Shown one piece after another: positions 19,855 to 31,025 of a stretch of DNA of 64,000 bases (positions within the stretch are counted from its first letter, which is position 1; every line of letters starts with the position of its first letter). The stretch is taken from NCBI GenBank assembly GCA_034440635.1, contig JAOTON010000385.1, positions 2,510,501 through 2,574,500 of the forward strand. The letters are read 5' to 3'. The DNA comes from Lepas anatifera (taxonomy: Eukaryota > Arthropoda > Thecostraca > Lepadidae). The position numbers and the translations under genes are program-made. Under the pieces are notes generated by a model. The model had not been told where the DNA came from and searched no databases. It saw nothing but the letters and a program-made list of their open reading frames with translations.

Positions 19855-20095
19855 TTACGATGAGCGTACGTGAAATTGACGGGAATACCAAACTTAAGAT
19901 CAACTTACGTAAAATGGTCGACGTGAATCGGAAATTTCATTTTCATCGTAAGTTGTCTGCGACATCGCATTTTGGTCGTAAGTTTAACTTAAGATGAAAA
20001 CCGACCTACGATGTCAACGTGAATACCAAAATATCTTAAGATAAACGCCTAACTTTAGATCAACTTAAGTTAAGATGTCGACGTGAATACGGGCC
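19855..20095 (-). repeat. Right subterminal repeat array of the Harbinger element
   Basis: Several degenerate copies of the terminal unit in inverse orientation, with GTCGACGTGAAT, CATCGTAAGTT and ATCTTAAGAT recurring up to the right end. Mirrors the array at 18392-18600. Confidence 0.65.
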
Positions 20096-20098
20096 CAG

Positions 20099-20823
20099 AA
20101 ATAATGACCCTCATAATTGCAACACCACAACTGCTTCCCTAAAGAAAAACTTCTTAATGTCATGCCTTGTCTATTCTAGTCAGTTGTTTCCACCATTGCT
20201 TATGAAAGACCCATTTCTATTTAAACACATTATGTCACGCAATGGCATCAGTGCATTTGAACTAGATCATTACCTTCCAGAGGAATGAAATAAAATTATT
20301 TCTGAAAATATACAAAGAAGTAATCGTCAAAATGAAAGGCAGTTTCTTGATATACCTTCACGAACTTCAGCTGCCAATCCACGCATTACTCCTTCTCTGG
20401 TAGATTTTTTGTCCGATGTTTAGCATCCCACACTATCATTTGGTATTAAAAAATGAAGATTAGCCTATTTTTCGGTCTGTTTTTTCTTAATATATGATTA
20501 CGCTAAAGTGCGGATTGACCTAATAAATTCCTCATTCAGCCTTCTACAGCTAGGTGCTTATCACGTAGTAGACACATGAAATGACCAAAGTATACATTTC
20601 GACGGATAGAACAGGAAAACTTAGTTTTTTTTTCTTGAAAAGTTGTAGCTCTCATGCTATTTTCGATCTCACATCTAATCGAAACTATACCAAGTGAAGA
20701 TGAAAGGATATGGTGAAGCATCATATTAAGGCCAGATTGTTACACACATGCCAACACACACTCGATATGCCTGTAAGTTAATCTAGGTGCAAGTAAGCAT
20801 ATCTGTAGGATTCAGTCTGATTA
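20099..20823. other. No gene recognised
   Basis: AT-rich sequence with only short frames. Nothing in it could be named. Confidence 0.4.
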
Positions 20824-21273
20824 AAGGGAATGTGGCACCTTCATAACGTGATTTTAACTGAGATAGCCAAGTTGTAAAGCAAGTCGGAAAACCCGATGCT
20901 CCATATATCATTTGTCTTGGAACTCGATATTTCCGTAGAAAAAGCTAAAACCTACCTGACACCAGCCCCCTTATCAGCCCCTCGCCGTGCGGCCATTGTT
21001 GTCAGCTGCTGGTGTGACGACATATGCTGACGTCACGATGAGCATCAGCCAATCGCAGCCCTTGAAGCCTTTCAAGTATAGTAGTGGTTGCCAGGTCATG
21101 ACATCATCCATAGGCAGATATTTATTTGTTTTCTAGAGGAGTATTTTTAAAAACAAAATATTGGGCCTATTGAACATTTTTCAGAGAAATCATGGGTGGT
21201 TTCATTATTTTTGGCTAAAAGTACACCTAATTTCACTAAATTCCGGGATTCGACCAAGGTGCCACATTGCCTT
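20824..21273. mobile_element. MITE with inverted AAGGCAATGTGGCACCTT termini
   Basis: The left end reads AAGGGAATGTGGCACCTT (20824-20841). The right end AAGGTGCCACATTGCCTT (21256-21273) is its reverse complement with one mismatch. The roughly 450 bases between have no long frame and include a GC-rich centre with TGACGTCA. Target duplication and superfamily are unresolved. Confidence 0.55.
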
Positions 21274-22609
21274 CAAATAAGTGGTGCTGGAAATGTTTTA
21301 AGGTACTAGTTAAAGCTTGTCTTTATTTTCTAAAGTTAAATTTTCCTTCTGATGAATATAGATAGCCTCGCTGCTTTGCTCGATCAGGGCAGGGGAAACA
21401 GTTTCCACCGGAAAACCTGAGACCAAAAAATAGGGTCAGTAGGTGATACCGCTCTCCCAAAACCCATTTTAGGAAACATATTATCAAAGCAGGCCAACTG
21501 CAGGCACGTGCATGTGCCACTGTGACCGTTCTGGCACTCTGTTTTGAGCGCTGTAAATCACACAATGACTCCTGTTGGTGCGTTAAGAAAGCAAGTACGG
21601 ACACCGAATCCACGGCCAGCGCCATTGATGTACCGTGTTCGCAGTGGACTCAAACACAACATAAATTTTCCCCATCTTTGACTTAGAGCAAGCTTGTTGG
21701 CCATTAAATGCAATGGAAAATCGTATTTCCATATAAAAATAATCCGGTTAAAGACGACACGAATATTATGAATAAACACTTTGGCATCCTTAGAGTCATT
21801 ATCTTAAATATGTTGTATGTATGTATCTAATTCCTTCGGATGTATTTGTGTGATTTGAAACCGACATTCCTTGTCCATATCCTTCCCCTCTCTGGGGGAC
21901 AGTGAGCCCTTAGATGTTGCCAGTGGAAACCCCTCCAGGCAGTTCCTTTCATCATTCATACTCCCCTATTCTCATTCTCACTCTCTCCCTCCTTACTATT
22001 TAATCCCCCACGCTCATCAGGACAGCGCGCGTAAAGCCACTTTAAACCTCGCCCTACCAAGGGATCGATTCAAGCCCCCTCTACAGTTTTAAAAATTGCA
22101 GAGAAACAATTGGCCTTAGGGTGGTAGTTTTCGGCTCTCCCGGCATGGTGATCCTTTTTCCAGGTGCGGACTACATGATTCCACCCTAAAAATCAATACC
22201 AGTAAAAGAAGATGTCGATTGCTTATCAGTTTGTTGGTTGAACCTGTTGAAAAATTCATGGCTATTTCGAATAAAACGAAGATAAAAAATCTTATCCCTT
22301 TGCAGCTCCTCAATACTGAGCTTCATTGCTGGTTAGGTGTAACAAAAGTAGTTTTCTATGATAAGTTCAGCCATTTCATCAGCCTTGATTTGTTGACCAC
22401 AAAGAATGAAACCCGGCCGCACAGAGACGCTTGGACGGAAATGCTGCAACTTTTCTAATAACGTCTCAGAAGAACAAAACACTCGCTAGAGATATTGTAC
22501 AAAGCAGTGAAGGGCCTGAAAAACTGTCCCCCGGAAAAAAACTGACCTGGTCGTAACACTTACACAAGAAGTTTTGAATCAACGCGTTCATCATTCATAA
22601 TGTTTGCAG
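21274..22609. other. No gene recognised
   Basis: Possible intronic or intergenic DNA. Pyrimidine-rich patch at about 21950-22000. No supported feature. Confidence 0.4.
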
Positions 22610-22831
22610 GTCTTGCAAAGTATATTGACTGTCCTTAGTCCGTCAGTCGAATCAATGAGGGTTGTGCAAATGATGGCCTACCGCAACATTCACAGCTTAA
22701 CTTCTCAGCCTTTCGAGTCCTCGAAAGAATGGTTCCAGGACCCCAAATGGAGCCATGGCCTTCCGTTCGAGAATGAATGGGCGAGAATGAATTTCCCCAG
22801 GGACCACTGGCTTAGGAAAATGCCGCCCTGG
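22610..22831 (+). CDS. Candidate internal exon, product unknown
   Basis: The segment is preceded by TAATGTTTGCAG (acceptor-like, AG at 22608-22609) and followed by CTGG|GTATGT (donor-like). The open frame across it reads, in part, MMAYRNIHSLTSQPFESSKE, WFQDPKWSHGLPFENEWARM and NFPRDHWLRKMPPW. It has varied composition with several Trp, Pro and charged residues, more like real protein than repeat translation. A second possible acceptor (CTTAG near 22640) would shorten it. No family was recognised, and no linked exon was established, although the exon at 25071 is on the same strand. Confidence 0.35.
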
Positions 22832-24544
22832 GTATGTTTACCAAATTTAATTTCACCCATCACAGACTTAATCCAGACAGGACCAATTTGAAGCCTGGAT
22901 CATGCCATGTCACGGAAATATGGAGCCTCTTTTAAAGGCTTCTATAAAGTTTTTGACATCGCTTTGCTTATCCTAAAAGGTAATTTGGTACAGACTGCAT
23001 TTCCTTAACTTAAGCATATGAAATGAGCCTCTGGCGTACCTCTGGTGACCTCATGTTACCCGGCAAGCTGACGTTAATACGCCAGGCTGTATAATTATAC
23101 AATAGGTATACATGTTTTTGGTACTAACGCGTTCAGTAAAGTGTTGTGTACTTGACTCGGTGATTTTTCTCTTACTTCCGATTATTTTAAGATTAAACAT
23201 TTATCAACGAAGTTGAATCTGCCCATCTCTATTCCACAGGTTGCTATTTCCGTATTATTTTACAGTTTAACCTATGGAAGGAGCATTTCGGTAGCATACA
23301 TTGTGCGTCATGCCGGGAAACCAGAAACATTGTTACTGGCATAGGTGGCGCTGACTTCTGCGGTAAGCCTCACTCCTGTGAGCATATGTAGCTCCACAAT
23401 CGCGGAAAGCATCCAATGATTGCTGACCACTAGCTTAAAGTTTTTTTTTTACTTTGCATGTTTTTTAACGGTAATGCGAGGCTGGGAGAGCTAATAACGG
23501 AAACCATCGCTAGCTGCCAGCTGTGACAGCTCATGCAGTGTGCTTGACTACTGGTGTAGGTGGCGCCAGCTCTCTCGTCTGAACAACTGATGATGGACAA
23601 GTGGTGGATCTTGTGTGGTTTTCCCAACTGAGTCTTGCTCGCACTATTGGATCCAAGGGGGAGGGCAAAGGAACCGTGGCCCTCTCCAAAGCCTAAAATA
23701 GAATCTTTCGGCTCTTCCCAAAAGGACCAAATTGTAACCGTTTTTTTAATACTGTTTTCGCGATTTTTCTCAATTTAGCCCCCTCAAACTTTGGTTTGGC
23801 CCTTCCAAAAGTAGCTCCCGGATCCTCCAATGCTCGCTAGGAATAAGGAACGATTTTTGGCCGTTTTCTTCGTGATCAAATCAATCAACGTATGCAAATA
23901 CAGCTGTCACTCACAAATTTTTGGCGTCTCCAAATAGTCCCTTCTACTTTCTAAACTGCAATGGAGAGTTAAATCAGCGTGTAGCTGTCTTGGTCAGGGC
24001 CAAGAGGAGCACCGCGGTGACAGCCGAGGTAGAGCTCATCTCCTACTGTTACCTGTGTCTCATTACCGGCCTCCCTCAGACGCTTCGAGCAGGTCGGGTC
24101 AGCTTAATGTTCACCCCCTCCCCCTGCACATTGTTAAACTCCTGTCACAAAACTCTGTGTTAGTTCGTCTTCGCATGGTCTGGACACTAAGTGATTGTAG
24201 CTACCTCATCTGTGGCTGCTGAATCGTACTCAAAGATAAAGCGATGGGTGTGGCTGGGAATGAGCAATACACTAACCCCCGAGTGGAGACAAGAGAAACG
24301 AAAAAACATTACCATGAACAAGGATTATGTTCTGATCTAATAAAATCATGAACGTTTCCAACAGCCAGCTAAGAATCACTTAGCTTTGAAAGCTTGATAA
24401 TGATAGCTGTCTTTGATTTGGATATGATAATAATTTGGATATTATAAGCAAGGCTCCCCTTGCAATCGACAAGATATTGTCTCTTGTGTAGCAATAAACG
24501 CAGGAGGGCGATCCCTTGCCATGCTAGCCCTCATTTTCCATCCC

Positions 24545-24548
<4 letters not shown>
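22832..24548. other. No gene recognised
   Basis: Non-coding as far as I can tell; possibly intronic if the neighbouring exon candidates belong to one gene. The segment 23640-23830 resembles decayed repeat sequence (GGATCCAAGGGGGAGGG). Confidence 0.35.

Positions 24549-24629
<81 letters not shown>
24549..24629. repeat. (TC)n microsatellite
   Basis: About 40 perfect dinucleotide units. It creates spurious Ser/Leu and Arg/Glu frames on both strands. Confidence 0.98.
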
Positions 24630-24632
<3 letters not shown>

Positions 24633-25070
24633 AGGAACAGCTCATGCCGGTCAGGTGTCGCTATTTTTCGACATGTATGGAATAGGTGGCGCTGGCTGTG
24701 CAGCCGTGCACTAGCTGCCGCCTGGCGGCGGGCTGAAAACCTGGGCAGAAGCAGAGCACCGCCAGTGTGGAGGCGGAGCTCCGGGGGTGAGGCGGGGTTG
24801 TTGCCGGTGGACATTGATTGTCACCTGAGGCGAGGAAGCGGTGACAGCCGAAGGGGTGCAGGGGCCGGTGAGACATCACACACGGTAAAGCTCAAGCGCA
24901 GGTGCCTTGTATGCTGTTTAGTCTTGAGACCACTGCAAAAACCGCTGCCGCGTTGGTTGTGCTATCAAAACAAGGTAAAGTGAGACAAGTTTCAAAGAGC
25001 GATCGACAATATTATGCTTCTTTAGAAGGAATACAAATTTTTAAATAGAAGGATGAGAGCTTGCTCCTAG

Positions 25071-25700
25071 TGTCAGCTATCAAGGGGAGTTTCCGAAACC
25101 TCCAGATCGTCACAAACCCGTCGTGCACCAGAGAAGTATAATGATCTCGTTCATAGTGCCAACGGAAGAGCGCGGGTTTCACCTCAGCACCGTCTCTAAC
25201 CGAAATGATGAACTGAACTATCCCAGATCCCACGCCAATGGAAATATTCTCAACAACAACAGCATCTCCCGTCGTGGAGGCCGCTCCTCTCCCAACAACA
25301 ACACGCTGTCTGCCGCCTTCGCGTCTGAGCTGGACAACGGACGGTGGCGGCGGCGCGGCGGTGCTCAGCGACATATCTCCCTCATCGCCGACCTGCCCAT
25401 GGTCGATGACTCCAGCAGCAGCGAGGACAGCACTCTCAGCTCACAGGAGCCGCTCCAACCTCAGGGCCGACCTCCCGGTCACCAGCTCACCTCACCCGCC
25501 TCTCAGACCTCCACACTGACCTCACCTGTCTCCGAGACGTCCACACTGACCTCACCTGTCTCCGAGACGTCCACACTGACCTCACCCGTCTCCCAGACGT
25601 CCACACTGACCTCACCTGTCTCTGAGACGGTGGTCACCTCCTGTTGCCGCCGCCAGCAGAGGTCCGGTAACAACCGTACCCGCTCCGGAAAACTGAAGAG
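25071..25700 (+). CDS. Candidate coding exon with an in-frame 10-residue repeat
   Basis: The frame is open from a possible acceptor (TTGCTCCTAG, ending 25070) to a strong donor (AG|GTAAGT at 25701). The start codon, if it lies here, is not obvious; an upstream exon is more likely. The translated sequence begins with FIVPTEERGFHLSTVSNRND, then has Asn-rich and Arg/Gly-rich stretches, an acidic serine cluster (VDDSSSSEDSTLSSQE), and four to five near-identical copies of a TSTLTSPVSE unit. The tail is Cys/Arg/Lys-rich. It is largely disordered, with no recognised domain. Regular codon structure and the consensus donor support a real exon; function is unknown. Confidence 0.5.
25486..25630 (+). 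repeat. 30-base minisatellite inside the candidate exon
   Basis: The unit TCCACACTGACCTCACCTGT plus CTCCGAGACG repeats four to five times with a few substitutions. The length, a multiple of three, keeps the frame open, and most differences are silent or Glu/Gln changes. Confidence 0.9.
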
Positions 25701-26618
25701 GTAAGTGCGAAACTCCCCGGTATGCCTTATACAGTAGAATTTATTGATTGCAGTAGATTTGCACGCCATAGGAGGCTCATGCATGGAAAGAAGTTTTTGT
25801 GATAACTATTGAATGTGATAATCACCACGCTTAGTGTCCCTTCAGTTAGCATCCCACTTTCATTTACCCTCACCCAACCTAATCATTACCGTCTCCTTCC
25901 ATAGTCTTCCATTGCCACTTTACATCCATTACGACGGAGCTTGAAAAGCCGCCGTTTGTGTTGTAGTGTCGGTAACAAATACAGATGAAAATATGTTCTT
26001 AAACTGATAAAAAGCATCAGAACGACTTCTTAAGCACATCAGTGGCTCAAAGTCGTCTTTCAGCTGTAATGTAGGGTCTAATTTAAGAGGGGTCGGTTTT
26101 CCTACCATTGATGTGAGTCGACCCTAAACAGTGTCAAAAAACCCTCCTAAGGGCAGCCAATCTGGATGAGGGCGTTGGAAATTGATAAGTTACCCTCCCC
26201 CAAATAAATTCTGGAGCCGCTACTGTTATAATGTGTTCTTTGTTAAGTCTAAATACTGCACGCACGGTAAATTTAAGTGATATTGAGTAATCTTGAGGTT
26301 TTCAAAACGAAATTTGACGCGCATTCAAGTTTCTCTTTCACTCATGATTTATAGGAGATTACCTCTTTCCTAACACTCTGTCGAAGAGGCGGATCCAGGT
26401 TTTTACTTGGGGGAGAAGGGCTAAGGTCTTAACCCTACATTACCTTTACCCAGAAGAACCTTTTACCATGGATTATTATTGACACTCGAACAATTCTGAT
26501 AGGCCTTAGCCCCTAGCCCCCCGCCTCTATCCGCCGCTACTCCGTCGTTTGTTTCCGTACCGGAGGTGAGGTCCGGGAAGGACTTCGATCCTAGACCGGG
26601 CCGCACGAAGCCCCTGAG
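25701..26618. other. Intron-like DNA with hAT-like repeat remnants
   Basis: Starts with the donor GTAAGT. The stretch 26386-26545 has AGAGGCGGATCCAGGTTTTT at one end and CGCCTCTATCCGCCGCTACT at the other, an imperfect inverted pair like hAT MITE ends. No gene was recognised. Confidence 0.4.
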
Positions 26619-27648
26619 TTAACCCGCGCCCCACCGGGGGTCCGGCGCCACCTTCGCCCCACCGGGGGGCATCGATGGCCCCCTCTAACTCCGAAAATAT
26701 GGGCGTTAGCGCAAATCTGCAAAGTGCAATAGAAAGCTCGCGTGAATTCAGTAAGAAATTACTTCGCATGTTTTAGTGCTCAGGTCAATGGTTTGACCTC
26801 CAGAGGTCAAATTAGGTCAAGATCGGCTATTTTCACTCACATATGCAATGATTAAGCAAACTGGGCATAACTCTTATGTCATTAGAGCTATTGAGGCCTG
26901 GTAAAGTACATTTGATAGCAAATTGCCAGTACTTTTTCCGCTATGTGGAACGTAAAGACCTCCCGCCAGTGGTTTGACCGCCAGAGGTCACCTCGTGACC
27001 TAATATGACCTGAGGTCACGAAAGGTCAAAAAGTGACCTTGCCGTATATCAAATGAAAGCCAGTGACAAGACAAACACGATGGTGTTTGTTTCATTGCTC
27101 TAGCTCAATTAGGTCAAAAGTTATTGTCAAAATACTGTTTTTGACCTCCGGTGACCTTGGATGACCTTGGAAAAGTCAAAGGGCAAATATGACCCCTGGG
27201 ATCCGTGAAAGGGTGTCCAAAAACGTTGTTCTGAGCAGTCTGAGTATTTGCAATCATTTTTGTGGCTTTTATATCATGAAATAGCTTTTCCCCATGCTTT
27301 TCCAATGGGAGAGGTCGCCTCGTGACCTGACCTCAGGGCACGAAATCGAAAAATCCCGGATATACACCTTGTAGACCCTGGAGGGGTCATGAAGTGTAGG
27401 AAGTTTCAAATCGATCGACTTTGAAATGTAGCTCTTACAGAGCTCTAAAGTGAAGCGAGGTGACCTTGGTTGACCTCGTCTGGTGACCTGACCTTGGGTG
27501 ACCCGGGGTAAAAAATTTCAGGGATGATGGGAAAATGATGCAGTGAGAGGTAGAGCCCTCAACCGCGGTGCTGCGCCTCGTCGTTTTTCTGCTATCCCGG
27601 AAAAACCTTAGGGGGCCATCGATGGCCCCCCCGTGGGGCGAGGGTTAA
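26619..27648 (+). mobile_element. TTAA-type element, family 1, copy C
   Basis: A 1,030-base copy with TTAA at 26619-26622 and 27645-27648. It is nearly identical to copies A and B over its whole length, including both terminal palindromes and the AGGTCA-rich interior. High identity between copies more than 20 kb apart suggests recent activity of this family, or gene conversion. No transposase is present. Confidence 0.8.
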
Positions 27649-29084
27649 TGCCGTTCCGCCCGACTCGTTCTGCCTGGTATGCTGTGCCGCCGAGCATGCC
27701 GCGCCGGCTGCCGCAAGGACGTCCCTGAATAGGTATACTGTTCCGCACAACACATAGATGAAATTCTTGTGAACGCTGCATCGGAGAAATAGTCGGGGGC
27801 GCCTAAAGACGTATTTCTCTAGTGTGCATTTGGAGGCACGCCCAGTGCATTCTGTCGGAGCCTCTCTTTAACTCCCCACGTCTGTATTTGAGAACAGCTT
27901 CCAGTGTTTTTATTTTCAGTGCTAAACCGGCGCCCCGAATTGGCACGACACCCCGACACCACACAACAAATCCAACGAAAGGAGCGGGATAGCCCCAAAG
28001 TCAGATGCATGAATACAGTGACGCTTCGGGCAAAACAAATAAAGCCAGGTAATTTCTTTATATGAATGTAATCTCATTTCATAGTCCATGATGCCAGATC
28101 ATCACAAATCAATCGTGCCTTTTCATCAGGCTAAATTAGGCATCGAAAATATGCATCGGAAAATCACTCGGTTGGGTTTAATGAGAACTCAAAACTTCCT
28201 CTCGAATAGCTGTAAATAGAAACAAGAGCTATTAGGTGTGAAATATAAGCTAAAATTTGTATCCGTTACGGCACCAGTTAAATTGTTCTCAGGGGCGTGA
28301 ATTTCCGAAAATTGTTGGGATACCCAAAATTGAAAGAATACCAATAACCATCACGCAAATACAGATAGCTTGGTAAAATATTTATTGTGGCCCTCACACA
28401 GGCCTGCTGAAGCAAATAAAGCCAGTTTAAAGTCCTGAAAATGATAAACAATTACACTTAAAGGCTTGTTCAACACTAACTCAAACTTTCATGATAACGC
28501 ACATTGCAGTACGGTGACGAGGCACCCGTTTGTAGCGACCACCCAAACCGGGGATCCCGCCGAGACTGAGCTCCTCTGTGGCCTCCTCTCCAAATGACGT
28601 CAGAGCTGATCCCACACGGACAGCTCAGCCGACTGGAGCGATGTTATCCGAAACGTAGTCAGAATTAGCCCCTCAGCATAGATTTAGAGACACTGAAGGA
28701 CATGGCATAGCTGTAGGGGCTTGTGAAACCCATACAGGACTACGACGTCACGGGGAATGTCAAGGTACACACCCTCTCTCCTCACTTGTCCCTATATGGC
28801 TAGATCAATACAAGACCCTTCCCTTGATATTCCGTTCTTGCGAACTTCATTGCTATATTCTATGTTGTTTAATCTTAGATTTGAAATATATGGCTGCAGA
28901 ACCTGTACATAACTTGATTATTATTGATGCGTGGAATGCAAAGACTTCTGTAGCATGTCAAAAGCTCAATCATACTTGGGCGTGAACAGACCCAAATCAA
29001 CAACGGGAGTGTATTTGCTAATGCTGGCCCGGCAGTCCTGATGTGTCATCTGTTAATTAGAGACAACTGGTATCACCACCCTGG
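27649..29084. other. No gene recognised
   Basis: No exon with convincing splice sites. Short frames only. Confidence 0.4.
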
Positions 29085-30005
29085 CACTGAGCACTCACTG
29101 TCACTGCCACACTCTCGCCACCCTATCACTGAGTTGTCACTGTCACACTATCACCACCCTGTCACCGTCACCGAGCAGCCGCTGTCACTGCGACACCGTC
29201 ACCACCCTGTCACTGAGTAGACAATGGCACTGCCACACCGTCACCACCCTGTCACTGAGTAGACAATTGCACTGCCACACCGTCACCACCCTGTCACTGA
29301 GTAGACAATGGCACTGCCACACCGTCACCACCCTGTCACTGAGTAGACAATGGCACTGCCACACCGTCACCACCCTGTCACTGAGCAGACAATGGCACTG
29401 CCACACCGTCACCACCCTGTCACTGAGTAGACAATGGCACTGCCACACCGTCACCACCCTGTCACTGAGTAGACAATGGCACTGCCACACCGTCACCACC
29501 CTGTCACTGAGTGAAATGGCACTGCCACACCGTCCCTCTGTCACTGAGAGAAATGGCACTGCCACACGTACACCCTGTACTGAGTAGAAATGGCACTGCC
29601 ACCCGCCCTGTCACTGAGTAAAATGGACTGCCCGTCCCTGTCACTGAGTAAAATGGCACGCCGCACCGTCACCCTGTCTGAGTAGACAATGACGCCACCG
29701 TCACCACCCTGTCCTGAGATATTGTACTTCTGTGGCCACGTTGTTGATGTCACCGTCCTGTCACTGAGCACTCACTGTCACTGCCACACTGTCACCATCC
29801 TGTCACTGAGCATTCACTGTCACACTGTCGTCACATTTTCACTGAGCAGTAATTGTCACTGCCACAATGTCACCATCCTGCCACCGAGCAGCCACTGTCA
29901 TTGCCACACTGTCGCTGCCCTGTCACTGAGCAGTCATTCTCACTGTCACACGGTCACCCTCTGTCACTGCCACACGGTCACCCTCTATCACTTCCTCACT
30001 GTCAC
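29085..30005 (+). repeat. 42-base tandem array (GTCACTGAG-type) with degenerate flanks
   Basis: From about 29210 to 29510 the unit ACTGAGTAGACAATGGCACT followed by GCCACACCGTCACCACCCTG and TC repeats about seven times almost perfectly. Between 29510 and 29720 the units lose one to nine bases each. Flanking parts are looser CACTGTCACTGCC repeats. Frames through it are artefacts of periodicity. Confidence 0.95.
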
Positions 30006-30291
30006 CAGGGGCGTAGCCAGGATTTTGCTCAGGGGGGGGACGGTGCCCCGATAAGGGCCCCTGCAACAGCGCCAAAAGGGCCCTTGATGGGTAAAAAGGG
30101 CCCAGCTTGTTACAGAATAGAGTGCTGAAGAGGGCTTAAGAGGGCCATGTCTGGTATGAGATTTCAAATTTGGCCACAGAGCATAGTGCGGGTGAGCCGC
30201 ACATCGCGCGGCCCGTGTCCTCAGCGGAGCCTTTCGGGCCTTCAGGGGGTGGGGGGGCTGTCCCTGCCGCCCCCCATTGGCTACGCCCCTG
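30006..30291. mobile_element. hAT-like MITE with possible 8-base target duplication
   Basis: The left end CAGGGGCGTAGCCAGGATTT and the right end, reverse-complemented CAGGGGCGTAGCC, are inverted repeats of the kind common in animal hAT elements. ACTGTCAC flanks the element on both sides (29998-30005 and 30292-30299), the 8-base size expected of hAT. Since the surrounding array is full of ACTGTCAC, the match could be partly fortuitous. It is 286 bases long and non-coding. Confidence 0.7.
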
Positions 30292-30469
30292 ACTGTCACC
30301 ACCCTGTCACTGAGCACTCACTGTCACTGCCCCTCCCAGCATCAGCAGCAGGGCTGTCACTGGTCCCAAATGAGTGTCTGATGGAGGCGCTGTCATCCTT
30401 GGTATCAGGCAGCTCTAGATCTGCACAGCCTTCTGATGTACCGGGCATGCTAGTCCTGCTGTCAATGGG

Positions 30470-31025
30470 TAGATACAGACAGACAGATGGACAAATAAGC
30501 AAACAAATAAACAAACATGAAAATGTTTAAGCAATGTAAGCAACAGTCAGGCAGTCAAATATTAAAACAACATACAAGCAAAATTCAGACCTACAGATAA
30601 ACAGACACAGAAACTGGCAAACATAGATAGACAAACAGGCAAACATAGAAATAGATACAGCAAACAGAAAGATAATCTGGCAGACACGCAACCAAGCATA
30701 CAAATAAACAGATACAGTCATAAACAGTACAGTACAGAACAGTACAGCACAGTACATTAAACAATGTAAACAACGGTCAGACAGTCGAATATTCAAACAA
30801 CATACAAGCAAAATTCAGACCTACAGATAAACAGACACAGAAACTGGCAAACATAGATAAACAAACAGGCAAACGTAGAAATGGATACAGCAAACGGAAA
30901 GATAATCTGGCAGCCACACAAACCAAGCATACAAATAAATATATACAGTCGAACAGATATATAAAAACTGCCAAACAGGCAGACAAAGAAATATAAATGA
31001 CAGCTTAGGCAGACAGAAAACATAT
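30470..31025. repeat. Purine-rich ACAGACA repeat with a 230-base tandem duplication
   Basis: CAACAGTCAGGCAGTC at 30541 recurs as CAACGGTCAGACAGTC at 30771, and the following roughly 200 bases align closely. The sequence is made of degenerate AAACAGACA and ACATAGATA steps, which produces long low-complexity frames on the minus strand that are not genes. Confidence 0.9.

Larger units (their letters stand above)
18389..20098. mobile_element. PIF/Harbinger-type element, decayed
   Basis: The termini are inverted: GGGCCGTATTCACGTCG at 18392 on the left, and GGCCCGTATTCACGTCG as the reverse complement of the right end at 20095. A possible 3-base duplication CAG flanks them at 18389-18391 and 20096-20098. 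Inside are a transposase fragment on the plus strand and a Myb/SANT-like frame on the minus strand, the two-gene convergent arrangement known for PIF/Harbinger elements. Both are truncated and meet near 19140, so an internal deletion has removed most of the transposase. Subterminal arrays are annotated separately. Confidence 0.7.

Noticed and set aside
24442..24814. Frames of alternating Ser/Leu or Arg/Glu around the microsatellite
   Set aside because: They are translations of the (TC)n run on either strand.
29185..29587. Repetitive 106-126 residue frames on both strands
   Set aside because: The 42-base period is a multiple of three, so frames remain open by periodicity; there is no start or splice context and units decay with frameshifts.
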